58,438 nucleotides of DNA, from NCBI GenBank assembly GCA_020849495.1, contig JADLGD010000029.1, positions 1 through 58,438 on the forward strand, read 5' to 3'. The translations under genes and the position numbers were made by a program. This stretch comes from Fluviicola sp. (GTDB lineage: Bacteria; Bacteroidota; Bacteroidia; Flavobacteriales_D; Crocinitomicaceae). Shown here one piece after another: positions 8,422-17,448 of the stretch. Under the pieces are notes generated by a model. It had not been told where the DNA came from. It saw nothing but the letters and a program-made list of their open reading frames with translations, and did no database searches. Position 1 is the stretch's first letter. Every line of letters begins with the position of its first letter.

Positions 8422-9671
8422 TATCGTACTTTCAAGGTTACGATGGTTAATACTGCCAACAACACAGCTACGATCCAGAAGCGAGATACAATTTTTGCTT
8501 CGTGTAAGCCTTTTTTCTGGTAATGGTGATGCAATGGTGCCATCAGGAAGATCCGCTTTCCTTCACCAAAGCGTTTTTTGGTAAACTTGAAGTAACCCAC
8601 CTGCATGATGACCGATAAGTTCTCAATCAAGAAAATACCACACAAGACTGGAATCAATAGTTCTTTTCGGATAGAGATTGCAAAAACAGCAATGATTCCT
8701 CCTAAGGCTAAACTTCCTGTATCGCCCATGAACACTTGCGCTGGATAACTGTTGTACCACATAAATCCAATACAAGCCCCTACAAATGCGGCAATAAAAA
8801 TCACGAGCTCTTCTGCATAAGGAATGTACATCACATCCAAGTAGTCTGCGAAGCGAACATTCGATGTTACGTAAGCCAAAATCGCTAGTGCAATCCCAGC
8901 AATGGCACTCGTTCCAGCAGCCAAACCATCCAAACCATCTGTCATGTTGGCTCCATTCGAAACAGCAATTACAACGATGATGACAAAAGGAATGAACAAC
9001 ATCCAACCGTACGATTTATCGATATCACCGATCAACCAGTTGTAATTAAACTCATTGTTTTTAATCAATGGAATGGTAGTGGTCATGTCGCGCGTTACAA
9101 TCCATTTTGCAGGAACCGAATCGTTTTCATTCATGGTGTGTACATGTGTTACCACCGTTTCACCTGGTTGCAATTTGTAATCAGCTTCAACGCGTTTGTG
9201 CACTTGTACATCTGGGTGGAAATACATGATTGAACCAACGATGATCCCTACTCCAATTTGTCCAACCACTTTGAAACGACCTTTCAGTCCTTCTTTGTTT
9301 TTCTTGAATACTTTGATGTAATCATCGATGAAACCAATTGCACCAAGCCATACTGTTGCTAACAACATCGTCACTACGTACACATTGTGGAGTTTCGCAA
9401 ACAATAAAGTTGGAATCAAAATAGCCGCTAGAATAATCAACCCTCCCATGGTTGGCGTGCCCGATTTTTCAATTTGACCCGCTAAGCCCAAATCACGAAC
9501 CGTTTCACCAATCTGCTGTTTGCGCAACAAGTTGATCAATCGCTTCCCAAAAACAATGGAAACAATCAAAGAAGTAATCAATGCCATTGCGGCACGGAAT
9601 GAGATGTAATGAAACAAGCCCGCTCCCGGAAAATCCAAACTTTCTAAATAATTAAATAAGTATGTAAGCAT
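8421..9671 (-). CDS. mraY: Phospho-MurNAc-pentapeptide translocase
   Basis: MraY transfers phospho-MurNAc-pentapeptide to undecaprenyl phosphate, forming lipid I. The polytopic protein has the motifs TPTMGG (near residue 75), [15 protein letters not shown] and the C-terminal [12 protein letters not shown]. At 416 residues it is longer than the roughly 360 of Proteobacteria. The extra sequence is a hydrophilic insertion at about residues 150-220 ([17 protein letters not shown]...) between membrane segments, as known for Bacteroidota MraY. A 69-bp gap separates it from murE. Confidence 0.95.
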   Translation of the reverse strand: MLTYLFNYLESLDFPGAGLFHYISFRAAMALITSLIVSIVFGKRLINLLRKQQIGETVRDLGLAGQIEKSGTPTMGGLIILAAILIPTLLFAKLHNVYVVTMLLATVWLGAIGFIDDYIKVFKKNKEGLKGRFKVVGQIGVGIIVGSIMYFHPDVQVHKRVEADYKLQPGETVVTHVHTMNENDSVPAKWIVTRDMTTTIPLIKNNEFNYNWLIGDIDKSYGWMLFIPFVIIVVIAVSNGANMTDGLDGLAAGTSAIAGIALAILAYVTSNVRFADYLDVMYIPYAEELVIFIAAFVGACIGFMWYNSYPAQVFMGDTGSLALGGIIAVFAISIRKELLIPVLCGIFLIENLSVIMQVGYFKFTKKRFGEGKRIFLMAPLHHHYQKKGLHEAKIVSRFWIVAVLLAVLTIVTLKVR

Positions 9672-9740
9672 GTCCTATTTGTTATTGTTTATTCTATTTG
9701 CGCAAGCGCTTTATCTTTGTCTATCCACCAAGGCGGAAGT

Positions 9741-11201
9741 TTATTTATTCAGTTTTGTAAAGTAATTTTCTACAATTTCGAAGTCATCAAAAGGATGTTT
9801 TACTCCATTGATTTCTTGGTATTTCTCATGTCCTTTACCAGCAATCAAAATGATATCTTCTGGTTGCGCCAAAGCGACAGCCGTTTTAATCGCTTGTTCA
9901 CGATCCAAAATCGACAAGACCTTCATCGTTTGGTGCGCTCCTACTCCAGCTTCCATTTGCGAAAGGATACTTTGTGGATCCTCCGTACGTGGATTGTCAG
10001 AAGTCAAGATCACCTTATCACTCATTTCACAAGCGATACTTGCCATCTCAGGACGTTTCAATGCATCGCGATCGCCACCACAACCTACAACTGTGATTAC
10101 TTGCTCGTTGCGCGTGCGAATGTTTTCGATCGTTTTCAAGACATTTTCCAAAGCATCCGGCGTGTGCGCATAATCCACAATCGCTGTAATTCCAGCTGTA
10201 CTTCTGGTAAATTGGAACCTTCCATCAACCGATTCAAGCTTGCTCAATACGGTTAGTACTTCTGTTTTATCTTCGCCCAACAATTGAGAAATTCCAAAAA
10301 CAGTTGCCAAATTGTAAGCATTGAAATCACCTATTAATCGTGTCCACAACTCAGTCCCATTGATTGTTAGCAACAACCCACTAAAGCTATTTTCTAACAC
10401 TTTCACCATGAAATCAGCATGCGACTTCATTGCGTAAGTAGCAATTTTTGCTTTGGTGTTTTGCACCATCACCAAACCGTTTTTATCATCCACATTCACC
10501 AAGGCAAAAGCACCTTTTTTCAAACCGTCAAAAAAGCCTTTTTTAGCTTCGATGTAAGCTTTGAATGTTCCGTGATAATCCAAATGATCGTGCGTGATGT
10601 TTGTAAATGCTGCACCTTTGAATTCCAAACCTGCAATACGATGCTGATCGACCGCATGCGAACTCACTTCCATGAAACAATGCGAGCAACCTTCATTGAC
10701 CATATCCGCCAACAAAGCATTCAAAGCAATTGGATCCGGTGTTGTGTGAGTTGAAGGAATTTTTTCTTCTCCTATCAAATTCACCACCGTTGAAATCAAG
10801 CCTGTTTTGAAACCCAATTGCGTGTACAATTTGTGCAGCAAAGTAGTTGTGGTCGTTTTTCCGTTTGTTCCAGTAATACCGACCAAGGTCAAATCACGAG
10901 AAGGAAAATCATAAAACGCATGTGCCAATTCGCCCAAAGCTTTTGAACTTGATAGCACTACTAAAAGCGTTACATCATGTGGCACTTCGACTTCTTTTTC
11001 TGCAACAATGCATTTACAGCCTTGAGCAATCACTTGAGGAATGAAATCATGCGCATCCACTTTCGTTCCTTTTACAGCAATAAAAGCAGTATCCGAAACA
11101 GCCTTACGCGAATCAGCCACCAAAGCGAAAATTTCCACTTCCGTTGGTCCGATCCATTTTGCAACTGTTGTTGCTTGTGCAAGTTCTTTTAACTGTTTCA
11201 T
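9741..11201 (-). CDS. murE: UDP-MurNAc-tripeptide synthetase (meso-DAP type)
   Basis: MurE adds the third amino acid of the stem peptide. The 486-residue protein has the P-loop GTNGKTTT (111-118), MEVSSHAVDQHR, NITHDHLDYHGT and IVDYAHTPDALENVL. The substrate-selecting motif is DNPR at residues 402-405, which in characterised MurE enzymes goes with meso-diaminopimelate rather than L-lysine. So a DAP-type wall is predicted. The start overlaps the ftsI stop by 4 nt. Confidence 0.96.
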   Translation of the reverse strand: MKQLKELAQATTVAKWIGPTEVEIFALVADSRKAVSDTAFIAVKGTKVDAHDFIPQVIAQGCKCIVAEKEVEVPHDVTLLVVLSSSKALGELAHAFYDFPSRDLTLVGITGTNGKTTTTTLLHKLYTQLGFKTGLISTVVNLIGEEKIPSTHTTPDPIALNALLADMVNEGCSHCFMEVSSHAVDQHRIAGLEFKGAAFTNITHDHLDYHGTFKAYIEAKKGFFDGLKKGAFALVNVDDKNGLVMVQNTKAKIATYAMKSHADFMVKVLENSFSGLLLTINGTELWTRLIGDFNAYNLATVFGISQLLGEDKTEVLTVLSKLESVDGRFQFTRSTAGITAIVDYAHTPDALENVLKTIENIRTRNEQVITVVGCGGDRDALKRPEMASIACEMSDKVILTSDNPRTEDPQSILSQMEAGVGAHQTMKVLSILDREQAIKTAVALAQPEDIILIAGKGHEKYQEINGVKHPFDDFEIVENYFTKLNK

Positions 11202-13300
11202 TTCAATATTAATTCTACTAAACCACCTTTGTAAGCTGGAGAACCAGCAGGGACAGTTTGTGATACGACTTCTCCTTTTCCTCTTAAATACACATGCATT
11301 CCTAAGCGCTCAATCAAATACACCGCATCTCTTGCTGAAAGTCCGACTACATTTGGAACCGTATTTTTAGAGAACTTCATAGGCGCAATTTTCACTTCTT
11401 CTCCTTGCGCTTTAGTACTTCCCCATTCTGAGTATTCACTCACATTGTAGCGCACTTTCAATTCTTTCAATACTCGCAACAAATCATTGTTATTACCATT
11501 GATTGAAGTAGGAGCCAACTTCGAACGTTTGCGTGATTCGTTGATTGCTTTGTGGTATTTCAAAGTATTCGAGTACACTTTATTTGCAATTGCAGTAAAC
11601 ACTGTTCCCGATACAGTTGCACCGTAGATATCTTTACTTGGTGCAGAAACAACCACGATACAAGAGTAGATCGGATCTTGAGCTGGAAAATACCCAACGA
11701 AAGAAGCTTGATACGTCTTATTCCCTTCTTCACCGTACTTTCCGTTTGCATTTTGCAATACTGCTGTACCAGTTTTTCCTGCGATATCAAACAATGAGGA
11801 TTTCAAAGCACTTCCTGTTCCGCGAATCACAACACCAGACAGGCATTCTTGCATTTGACGCAAAGTTTGATCCGAACAGATTTTCTTACGTAAAACAACA
11901 GGTTTGAAGTTTTTCACCACTTGTGGACCTCGTCTGATTTGCTCCACAAATTGTGGCTTCACGAATACGCCATTGTTTGCAACCGCATTGTAAAATGCCA
12001 ACGTTTGAAGCGGTGTTTGTTGTACTTCATAACCAATCGCCATCCAAGCCAATGAAATTCCTGACCAATACTTTGAACCTGGAGAATATAAGGTCGGTGT
12101 TGGTTCACCAGCAATGTCCACTCCTAAAGGTTCAGCCAAACCAAAACTTCTCAAGCGATCAACAAATGCTTGCGGTTCGTTTTTGTAGGCATTGTAAATC
12201 ACTTTTGCGATCACGTTTGACGATTGCTCAAATGCTTTACGGATGGTAATTCTTCCGTAACCGAATTTATTGGAGTCATGCAATTTTAAAGTATAGAAGT
12301 TGTATTCCCCATTTGCGTTAACCGTATCGTTCAAAGAAATTTTCCCGTCTTCTAAAGCAGCCATTAAAGAAGCCAATTTGAAAGTAGAACCAGGAACTTC
12401 TTTTGTACCGATTGCATGGTTATACAACTCATAGTATTCGCCATCACTTGCCATTTGCAAATTTGCCATTGCACGTACGAAACCAGTTTTCACATCCATT
12501 ACAATCACACTTCCACTTCTTGCTCCTTGGTTTTTCAACTGGCGGTACAATTCAGAATGCGCCACCTCTTGGATATCCATGTCGAAAGAAGTAATCAAAT
12601 CAGCTCCTTCAATAGGTTCGCGGATCATTTTACCCGTTTTCTTCCAACCAGAAGAGATTTTTTGTTCCACTTCTTCACCTGGTTCGCCTGCTAATACTTC
12701 GTTGTAAGCACCTTCCAAACCAACACGCAACTCAACGCCACCATTGTTTTGGTAATATCCCAAAGTACGTTTCAGCATTTCACTGTGCGGTCGTTTTCTA
12801 GAGGTGATTTCTTCTGTATCAATCAAACCACCTTTGTTTCTTCCCAACTTGAAAATTGGCAACTCCCGCACCCTTCTTCGTTGTTCGTTAGTAGCTTTTA
12901 ACTTGATTGTGATGTAGCGTTTTTCTCTTGCTCTTCCCTTACGGATATAGTTTTCGTAGTCACGAGCTGATGTTTCAGGAAAAATCTGACTCAAACCCAA
13001 AGCTAAATCTGACACTTCTTTGTCAAAAATCTCTTGATCCACAACTGTTGGATCCATGTGTAAATCAAAGAACGATACCGATGTCAACAAAGGCGTAAAA
13101 TTGCGATCCAGGATTTCTCCTCTTCTTGGATAGCGCTTCACAGCACGTGTTGGAATCTTTTCTTTGGTAGAAGAGAAAAACGATTCACTTCCTTCCGTTT
13201 GAATTAAAAATGTTTTAACGATCACCACCGTTAACGCGATGAAAAAGCCTAAATAAACAAGGTAGGCTCTCCACATTAGATCCTTTTTCTCGTTAGCCAT
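11198..13300 (-). CDS. ftsI: Septal transpeptidase FtsI (PBP3) with PASTA domain
   Basis: FtsI cross-links septal peptidoglycan. The 700-residue protein has one N-terminal membrane helix (about 12-30), a pedestal domain beginning RRGEILDRN, and the three penicillin-binding motifs: STFK at 305-308, SSN near 365 and KTGT at 509-512. The last 60 residues (from TVPNVVGLSARDAVYLIE) form a PASTA domain, usual for Bacteroidota FtsI but absent from E. coli FtsI. The start overlaps the ftsL-like gene by 8 nt; the stop overlaps murE. Confidence 0.95.
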   Translation of the reverse strand: MANEKKDLMWRAYLVYLGFFIALTVVIVKTFLIQTEGSESFFSSTKEKIPTRAVKRYPRRGEILDRNFTPLLTSVSFFDLHMDPTVVDQEIFDKEVSDLALGLSQIFPETSARDYENYIRKGRAREKRYITIKLKATNEQRRRVRELPIFKLGRNKGGLIDTEEITSRKRPHSEMLKRTLGYYQNNGGVELRVGLEGAYNEVLAGEPGEEVEQKISSGWKKTGKMIREPIEGADLITSFDMDIQEVAHSELYRQLKNQGARSGSVIVMDVKTGFVRAMANLQMASDGEYYELYNHAIGTKEVPGSTFKLASLMAALEDGKISLNDTVNANGEYNFYTLKLHDSNKFGYGRITIRKAFEQSSNVIAKVIYNAYKNEPQAFVDRLRSFGLAEPLGVDIAGEPTPTLYSPGSKYWSGISLAWMAIGYEVQQTPLQTLAFYNAVANNGVFVKPQFVEQIRRGPQVVKNFKPVVLRKKICSDQTLRQMQECLSGVVIRGTGSALKSSLFDIAGKTGTAVLQNANGKYGEEGNKTYQASFVGYFPAQDPIYSCIVVVSAPSKDIYGATVSGTVFTAIANKVYSNTLKYHKAINESRKRSKLAPTSINGNNNDLLRVLKELKVRYNVSEYSEWGSTKAQGEEVKIAPMKFSKNTVPNVVGLSARDAVYLIERLGMHVYLRGKGEVVSQTVPAGSPAYKGGLVELILK

Positions 13301-13757
13301 TCTTTTTCTTTTTAACTCGAATTACTTTAGCTGGATCGGTCATCTCTTTCAAACCTCTACGTTCTAGTGATTGTACTAGTCGGTAGCGCGTTGTTGACTC
13401 CTCCAGTTTTGCTTTGTTTTCAATGTATTCAGCAGTCTGCGCATCCACTTCTGTTTGCAGATCATTGATGTCTTTTTGTAATTGTTTGCCGTAGTAACCT
13501 TTCGACACCATCATCATCAATAAAAACAAGATGAAGAAGATGAAAGTCAAGTTATTCAAGACAAAATCACGTGTTAAAATCTCTCCATTCAATACTTGAA
13601 TCAACAAATTCTGACGACGTACTTTCGTCCCTTTTTCAGCTGTTTGCTTTTCTTTTTTTTCGCGTTTTTTTCCTGTGGTTTTACCCTCTGAAGCTTGCGC
13701 TTTGAGAGCATCCATTGGATTCAAGTCCTCTTTCTTTTCGCGAAATTCATTTTCCAT
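13293..13757 (-). CDS. ftsL: FtsL-like cell division protein
   Basis: I start this at ATG 13757 (MENEFREKKEDLNPMDAL), giving 154 residues. The frame is open to 13835, but the extra 26 codons only overlap rsmH. The protein has a long basic N-terminus rich in Lys and Glu (about residues 20-55), one membrane helix (LTFIFFILFLLMMMV, about 80-95) and a short periplasmic coiled coil with heptad-like spacing (KDINDLQTEVDAQTAEYIE). This FtsL-like topology and the position between rsmH and ftsI support the call; sequence similarity in this family is low. The ATG lies within the end of rsmH (GATGGAAAATGA), an 11-nt overlap. Confidence 0.82.
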   Translation of the reverse strand: MENEFREKKEDLNPMDALKAQASEGKTTGKKREKKEKQTAEKGTKVRRQNLLIQVLNGEILTRDFVLNNLTFIFFILFLLMMMVSKGYYGKQLQKDINDLQTEVDAQTAEYIENKAKLEESTTRYRLVQSLERRGLKEMTDPAKVIRVKKKKNG

Positions 13758-14676
13758 CTGGCAAACGTTTAGCGATTCGTAACTTAGCACTGCGCGCACG
13801 AGAATTGCGCTGTATCTCTTCTTCTGTTGGTCCAATTGGTTTGCGATTCACCTCTTCAAAAGGCTTCAATACATTTCCAAAAAAGTCTTTTTCAATAGAT
13901 CCATCTAGATTTCCACGCTTCATGATGTTTTTCACCATGCGATCCTCTAAAGAATGATAAGACATCACTACCAAGCGACCATCCGTTTTCAATACTTCAG
14001 AAGTTTGCTCTAAAAATTTCTCCAAAACATCCATTTCTTGGTTTACTTCAATGCGTAAAGCCTGAAAAACCTGTGCGAAAAACTTGTGATCTTTGAATTT
14101 AGGAGCAACAGCAGCCAAGGACTCCATCAATTGTCCTGTTGTTTTGATCGCACCTTTATTACGCGCTTTCACCAATTCAACAGCCGTTTTGTAGGGATGA
14201 TCCAATTCACCGTAAGCTCTAAAAATGCGCGCCAACTCCTCTTCGTTATACGTTTCCACGATTTTAGCAGCTGTAAAATCACCCGCTTGATTCATGCGCA
14301 TATCCAAAACCTCATCCGCACGAATCGAAAAGCCACGCTTTGCGTCATCGAATTGATGCGAGGAAACACCTAAATCAGCCAGAATCCCATCCACTTCTTT
14401 AATCCCCTTCACTCGCAAGTGATTGCGTAAAAAAGCGAAGTTTGCCGCAACGAAAAAGAAATTGGGAGCTTCCCAAGCATTCAAACGAGCGTCTGGATCT
14501 TGATCAAAAACAATGAGTTTGCCTTTTGGAGAAAGCTGTTCGAAAATGGCGCGCGAATGACCGCCACCACCAAAGGTAACATCCACGTACACGCCGTCAG
14601 GATTGATATTCAACCCCTCCAAGCATTCACGCAACATTACTGGAACGTGGTATGTAGCATCGTTATTCGTCATCAT
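13747..14676 (-). CDS. rsmH: 16S rRNA (cytosine1402-N4)-methyltransferase
   Basis: RsmH (MraW) methylates C1402 in the ribosomal P site using SAM. Visible motifs are HVPVMLREC near the N-terminus, the SAM loop DVTFGGGGHSRAIFE, ILADLGVSSHQFDD, GFSIRADEVLDMRM and the C-terminal VVMSYHSLEDR. I favour the start at 14676 (MMTNND); 14688 is also open. Either start overlaps the mraZ stop (14663). The length of about 309 residues is normal. Confidence 0.95.
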   Translation of the reverse strand: MMTNNDATYHVPVMLRECLEGLNINPDGVYVDVTFGGGGHSRAIFEQLSPKGKLIVFDQDPDARLNAWEAPNFFFVAANFAFLRNHLRVKGIKEVDGILADLGVSSHQFDDAKRGFSIRADEVLDMRMNQAGDFTAAKIVETYNEEELARIFRAYGELDHPYKTAVELVKARNKGAIKTTGQLMESLAAVAPKFKDHKFFAQVFQALRIEVNQEMDVLEKFLEQTSEVLKTDGRLVVMSYHSLEDRMVKNIMKRGNLDGSIEKDFFGNVLKPFEEVNRKPIGPTEEEIQRNSRARSAKLRIAKRLPDGK

Positions 14677-15124
14677 TTCCCAAATCACCCATTACTTCAT
14701 CCGCCAAATCAGCGAAATCAGCCATGTTTCCATCAATTAGTTGGAAATATTTGGACTTGTCCCAGATTTCAATTCTGTCGTTGTAAGCGATTAGCATTAC
14801 ATCTTTATCCAAACCTACTCGCTCCATGTGCATGACAGGGATAAGAATTCGACCAGCAGTATCTAACGCTAATTGTTTTGCTCCTTGATGGAACAAGCGG
14901 TAGAACATTCGATTCTTTGGTTTGAACAAATTCAGTTTTGACAATTTAGCTGACAATTTTTCCCATTCATTCATTGGGTAAAGTGTCAAGCAATCTTCAA
15001 AACCTTTATTTAACATGAATTGCTCTTGGGCTTCGGGAGAAAGTTGCTTGCGCAAGCCAGCAGGAAAAAGGAATCTTCCCTTTCCATCCAGCTTCACTTC
15101 AAATTCTCCTACAAGTCCAGTCAT
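14663..15124 (-). CDS. mraZ: Transcriptional regulator MraZ
   Basis: MraZ is a ring-forming SpoVT/AbrB-fold DNA-binding protein that usually represses its own dcw operon. The 153-residue protein has two copies of the fold, with the D-x-x-G-R signature in each: DGKGRFLFPAGLR near residue 13 and DTAGRILIPVMHM near 86. It heads the cluster. A GTGG-repeat motif 35-50 bp upstream is the expected kind of operator. Confidence 0.95.
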   Translation of the reverse strand: MTGLVGEFEVKLDGKGRFLFPAGLRKQLSPEAQEQFMLNKGFEDCLTLYPMNEWEKLSAKLSKLNLFKPKNRMFYRLFHQGAKQLALDTAGRILIPVMHMERVGLDKDVMLIAYNDRIEIWDKSKYFQLIDGNMADFADLADEVMGDLGNDDE

Positions 15125-15158
15125 AGCTATTAATAATGGGTAAAATTAGGGAGAATAA

Positions 15159-15174
15159 CCCACTTTTTACCACC
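15159..15174 (-). promoter_or_regulatory. Candidate MraZ operator upstream of mraZ
   Basis: The minus strand reads GGTGGTAAAAAGTGGG, two GTGG units spaced 10 bp (one helical turn), starting about 35 bp before the mraZ ATG. Known MraZ boxes are direct repeats of TGGG or AAAGTGG-like units with this phasing, so autoregulation is a reasonable inference. No good TAnnTTTG promoter was found next to it; the nearest is TAATTTTA at 15141-15148, one mismatch away. Confidence 0.55.
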
Positions 15175-15279
15175 AAGTTACACTTTGTTGAAAACTTATA
15201 ACGTTATCAACGCTTCAAAGGTTACAATTATTTTTCGAAAAGCATTGATTTTATTGAAATTAATTGAAATAAAAGCATA

Positions 15280-15296
15280 GTGGTAAAAAGTGGTAA
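15280..15296 (+). promoter_or_regulatory. Second MraZ-box-like motif, inverted
   Basis: The plus strand reads GTGGTAAAAAGTGGTAA, sharing 14 bases exactly with the motif at 15159-15174 but on the opposite strand and about 105 bp further from mraZ. It could be an upstream MraZ site allowing looping, or a site acting on the divergent gene at 15585. Confidence 0.45.
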
Positions 15297-15350
15297 GTTT
15301 TGTTCAAATGTGGATAAATGATGCTTTTGAACAGTTTTGGTTCGAGAAGT

Positions 15351-15471
15351 GAGAAACGGAGAATGCAAAGATTTTTAAACGCAGAGAAACGGAGGGCACA
15401 GAGGAGAGAAGATCAATATTCGCCATAATCACCACCATGAATTGAACACAGAGAAATGGAGAGCACGAAGG
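15351..15471. repeat. Degenerate CAGAGAAACGGAG-type short repeats
   Basis: Two 24-bp units at 15381-15404 and 15448-15471 agree at 19 of 24 positions (core CAGAGAAAyGGAGrGCAC). A weaker third unit, GAGAAACGGAGAATGCAAAG, lies at 15351-15370. The purine-rich pattern is unlike the flanking AT-rich sequence. No target-site duplications or ORF accompany it. Confidence 0.55.
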
Positions 15472-15510
15472 GGATTGATTAGAAGAAATAAAGTTTGATA
15501 AATAGAGTAA

Positions 15511-15542
15511 TTGCAAGGCGTTTGAAAATATCCTTACTTTTG
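15511..15542 (+). promoter_or_regulatory. Promoter of the ydcF-like gene
   Basis: TTG at 15511-15513, a 21-bp spacer and TACTTTTG at 15535-15542 match the Bacteroidota sigma-A consensus (TTG, 19-21 bp, TAnnTTTG). The ATG follows 42 bp later. Confidence 0.5.
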
Positions 15543-15584
15543 GATTGACTTCTTGAAAACCTTTTAAAATCAACAAATTCTAAT

Positions 15585-16139
15585 ATGAAACGTATTCTAA
15601 AAATCACTTTTCTCCTTTTTACAACCTGGTTTTTGATTCATACGATCTATATTGTGTCAGATGGTATGAAGGATGAAAACAAAAAAGCAGATGTTGCTCT
15701 TATTTTAGGAAATAAAGTCAATCCAGATGGTACGCTTTCTGAACGACTGGAAAAAAGATTAGTCTGTGGTTTAGATTTATTCAATAAAAAACGTGTAAAT
15801 AAAATCATTGTCAGTGGTGGTTTGGGAGTTGAAGGTCACTATGAAGGTACGATTATGAAAAAATTTTTAGTGCAAAAAGGCGTTCCTGACTCATTGATCA
15901 TCATAGACAATCTTGGAAACAACACTATTGCAAGTGTCAACAATACCCTGAAATTCAAGGACAGTTTAAATTTTAAATCCATCATTGTAGTTTCACAATA
16001 CTATCATTTGACACGTACCAAAATGCTTTTTAGAAATAGGGACTTCCAACATGTAAGCAGTGTTTCACCCAACTATTTCGAGTTTAGAGATTTTTACTCC
16101 ATTTTGAGAGAATTTTTTGCCTATTACCTTGAGAGTTGA
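15585..16139 (+). CDS. DUF218 (YdcF/ElyC-like) membrane-anchored protein
   Basis: The 184-residue protein has an N-terminal membrane anchor (LKITFLLFTTWFLIHTIYIV) and then a DUF218 domain: ADVALILGNKVNPDGTLSERL, IIVSGG, GTIMKKFLVQKGVP, NTIASVNNT and VVSQYYHLTRTKMLF. Members of this family (SanA, ElyC, YdcF) affect envelope integrity and polyprenyl carrier homeostasis in enterobacteria; the substrate here is unknown. Divergent from mraZ. Confidence 0.85.
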   Translation: MKRILKITFLLFTTWFLIHTIYIVSDGMKDENKKADVALILGNKVNPDGTLSERLEKRLVCGLDLFNKKRVNKIIVSGGLGVEGHYEGTIMKKFLVQKGVPDSLIIIDNLGNNTIASVNNTLKFKDSLNFKSIIVVSQYYHLTRTKMLFRNRDFQHVSSVSPNYFEFRDFYSILREFFAYYLES

Positions 16140-16263
16140 AGTTTTAAAACACCTCATCAGAATAAAACAAACTAAATTGAGTTTTAAATTTCTTTGATTT
16201 ATCTGTAATTAACAAACCCTTCCTTTTTCGTACTTTTAAACCCATATCCGTTTTGAGTAAAAA

Positions 16264-17445
16264 ATGACCGTGAAAAGGAATCGTATTCTTATTGTTTTTT
16301 TACTAGTAGTGGTAAGAACGACCATTTCTAGTGCTCAAGACACGCGTATTTTGCAATTATTGCAGCAGTACAACTCCGATTCTGTGCAAATGGAAATCAA
16401 AAAACTGAGCGGTGAATTGCCATTGAGCATCAACGGTCAGTCGATTACTATTCTATCGCGTTTGTACAACAATGCAGGAAACGAAAACACGTTCAAGTAT
16501 TGCAAAGAGCGTTTCACGAAATGGGGTTACACTGTTGGTCAACAAACATTTTCCAATTTAGGGAAGAACTTTTTCGCAGTTAAAACAGGTAGTCAATTCC
16601 CAGATCGGGTATGTATGATTGGAGCACATTACGACGATGTGCCAACTGGAGCAATCGCACCTGGAGCAGATGACAATGCAAGTGGAGTTGCTGCGGTTAT
16701 GGAGATTGCTCGTCTATTGGCAACTACTGATTTCCCAAATACGATTGTATTGGCTTTGTGGGATGAAGAAGAATTGGGTCTGATTGGTAGTTCCGCTTAC
16801 ACAGCTGGAAATGTTCACGGTGACGAATTTTTGGGTTACATCAATTTGGACATGATTGGTTGGGATGGAAACGATGACCACAAGGCTGAATTACACGTTC
16901 GACCGATTGGGAATTCGCTGCAATTAGCGGATTTGGTTCTAAAAGCAAAATCGGATTACAACATTGATTTAGAACTGGAAGTAGTCAATCCTGGAAGTAT
17001 CAACACTGATCATTATTCTTTTTGGACAAAAGGCTACACAGCAGTTGGTATTAATGAAGAATATGTAGGCGATTTCAATCCGTATTATCACAGTACAGCG
17101 GATGTATTCAGCGCATTGAACATTCCTTTCTTGGATGAAAGCGCAAAATTAGCGCTCGTTTCCTTTTTAAAAATGGCCTATACACTTCCAGAAGACGAAG
17201 CAATCAAACAAGTGTTGGTGTACCCAAATCCGGGCACCTCATCTATAAATTTAGCTTTCAAACAAGTTATTCAATCTCCGGTGAGAGTGAGGGTAGTAGA
17301 TAATACTGGAAGGATTTTAATTGATCAAACGGAAGAACAGTTCGAAACCATATCACTTAACATTGATCAACTAGAGGCGGGAAAATACATTGTTTACATC
17401 ACGATGGACGAAACAGTGAAAACCGTATCAATCATGAAACAATAA
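16264..17445 (+). CDS. Secreted M28-family zinc aminopeptidase with T9SS sorting domain
   Basis: The 393-residue protein has a signal peptide (about 1-25, ending SSAQ), an M28 peptidase domain and a C-terminal type A sorting domain. Metal-ligand motifs are GAHYDDV (His, Asp; near residue 120), GADDNASG, DEEELGLIG (Glu pair), INLDMIGWD and TDHYSFW. The tail from about residue 318, VLVYPNPGTSSINLAF to TVSIMKQ, is a T9SS CTD, so the enzyme is probably exported and released or anchored at the cell surface. Likely nutritional peptide degradation. Its stop is 3 bp from that of the convergent pseudouridine synthase gene. Confidence 0.92.
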   Translation: MTVKRNRILIVFLLVVVRTTISSAQDTRILQLLQQYNSDSVQMEIKKLSGELPLSINGQSITILSRLYNNAGNENTFKYCKERFTKWGYTVGQQTFSNLGKNFFAVKTGSQFPDRVCMIGAHYDDVPTGAIAPGADDNASGVAAVMEIARLLATTDFPNTIVLALWDEEELGLIGSSAYTAGNVHGDEFLGYINLDMIGWDGNDDHKAELHVRPIGNSLQLADLVLKAKSDYNIDLELEVVNPGSINTDHYSFWTKGYTAVGINEEYVGDFNPYYHSTADVFSALNIPFLDESAKLALVSFLKMAYTLPEDEAIKQVLVYPNPGTSSINLAFKQVIQSPVRVRVVDNTGRILIDQTEEQFETISLNIDQLEAGKYIVYITMDETVKTVSIMKQ

Positions 17446-17448
17446 GTT

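Larger units (their letters stand above)
15125..15584. other. 460-bp noncoding region between mraZ and ydcF-like gene
   Basis: This divergent gap contains the two GTGG-repeat motifs, an AT-rich stretch (15215-15275), a degenerate short repeat (15351-15471) and a promoter for the plus-strand gene (15511-15542). The 90-codon minus-strand frame at 15304-15576 is not protein-like and spans the repeats, so I regard the region as noncoding. Confidence 0.7.

Noticed and set aside
9712..9719. TATCTTTG promoter-like element on the plus strand in the mraY-murE gap
   Set aside because: It points against the operon, has no -33 element at 19-21 bp and no plus-strand gene downstream. The adjacent GCGCAAGCGC is too short to interpret.
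13747..13757. Similar 11-12 nt overlaps (ATGGAAAATGA at ftsL/rsmH and ATGGAAAATAG at 27013-27023)
   Set aside because: Both arise from a common Met-Glu-Asn start overlapping a Gly-Lys-stop end; the similarity is probably chance.
15304..15576. 90-codon minus-strand ORF upstream of mraZ
   Set aside because: Composition is not protein-like, it covers degenerate repeats, and it overlaps the promoter of the plus-strand gene.
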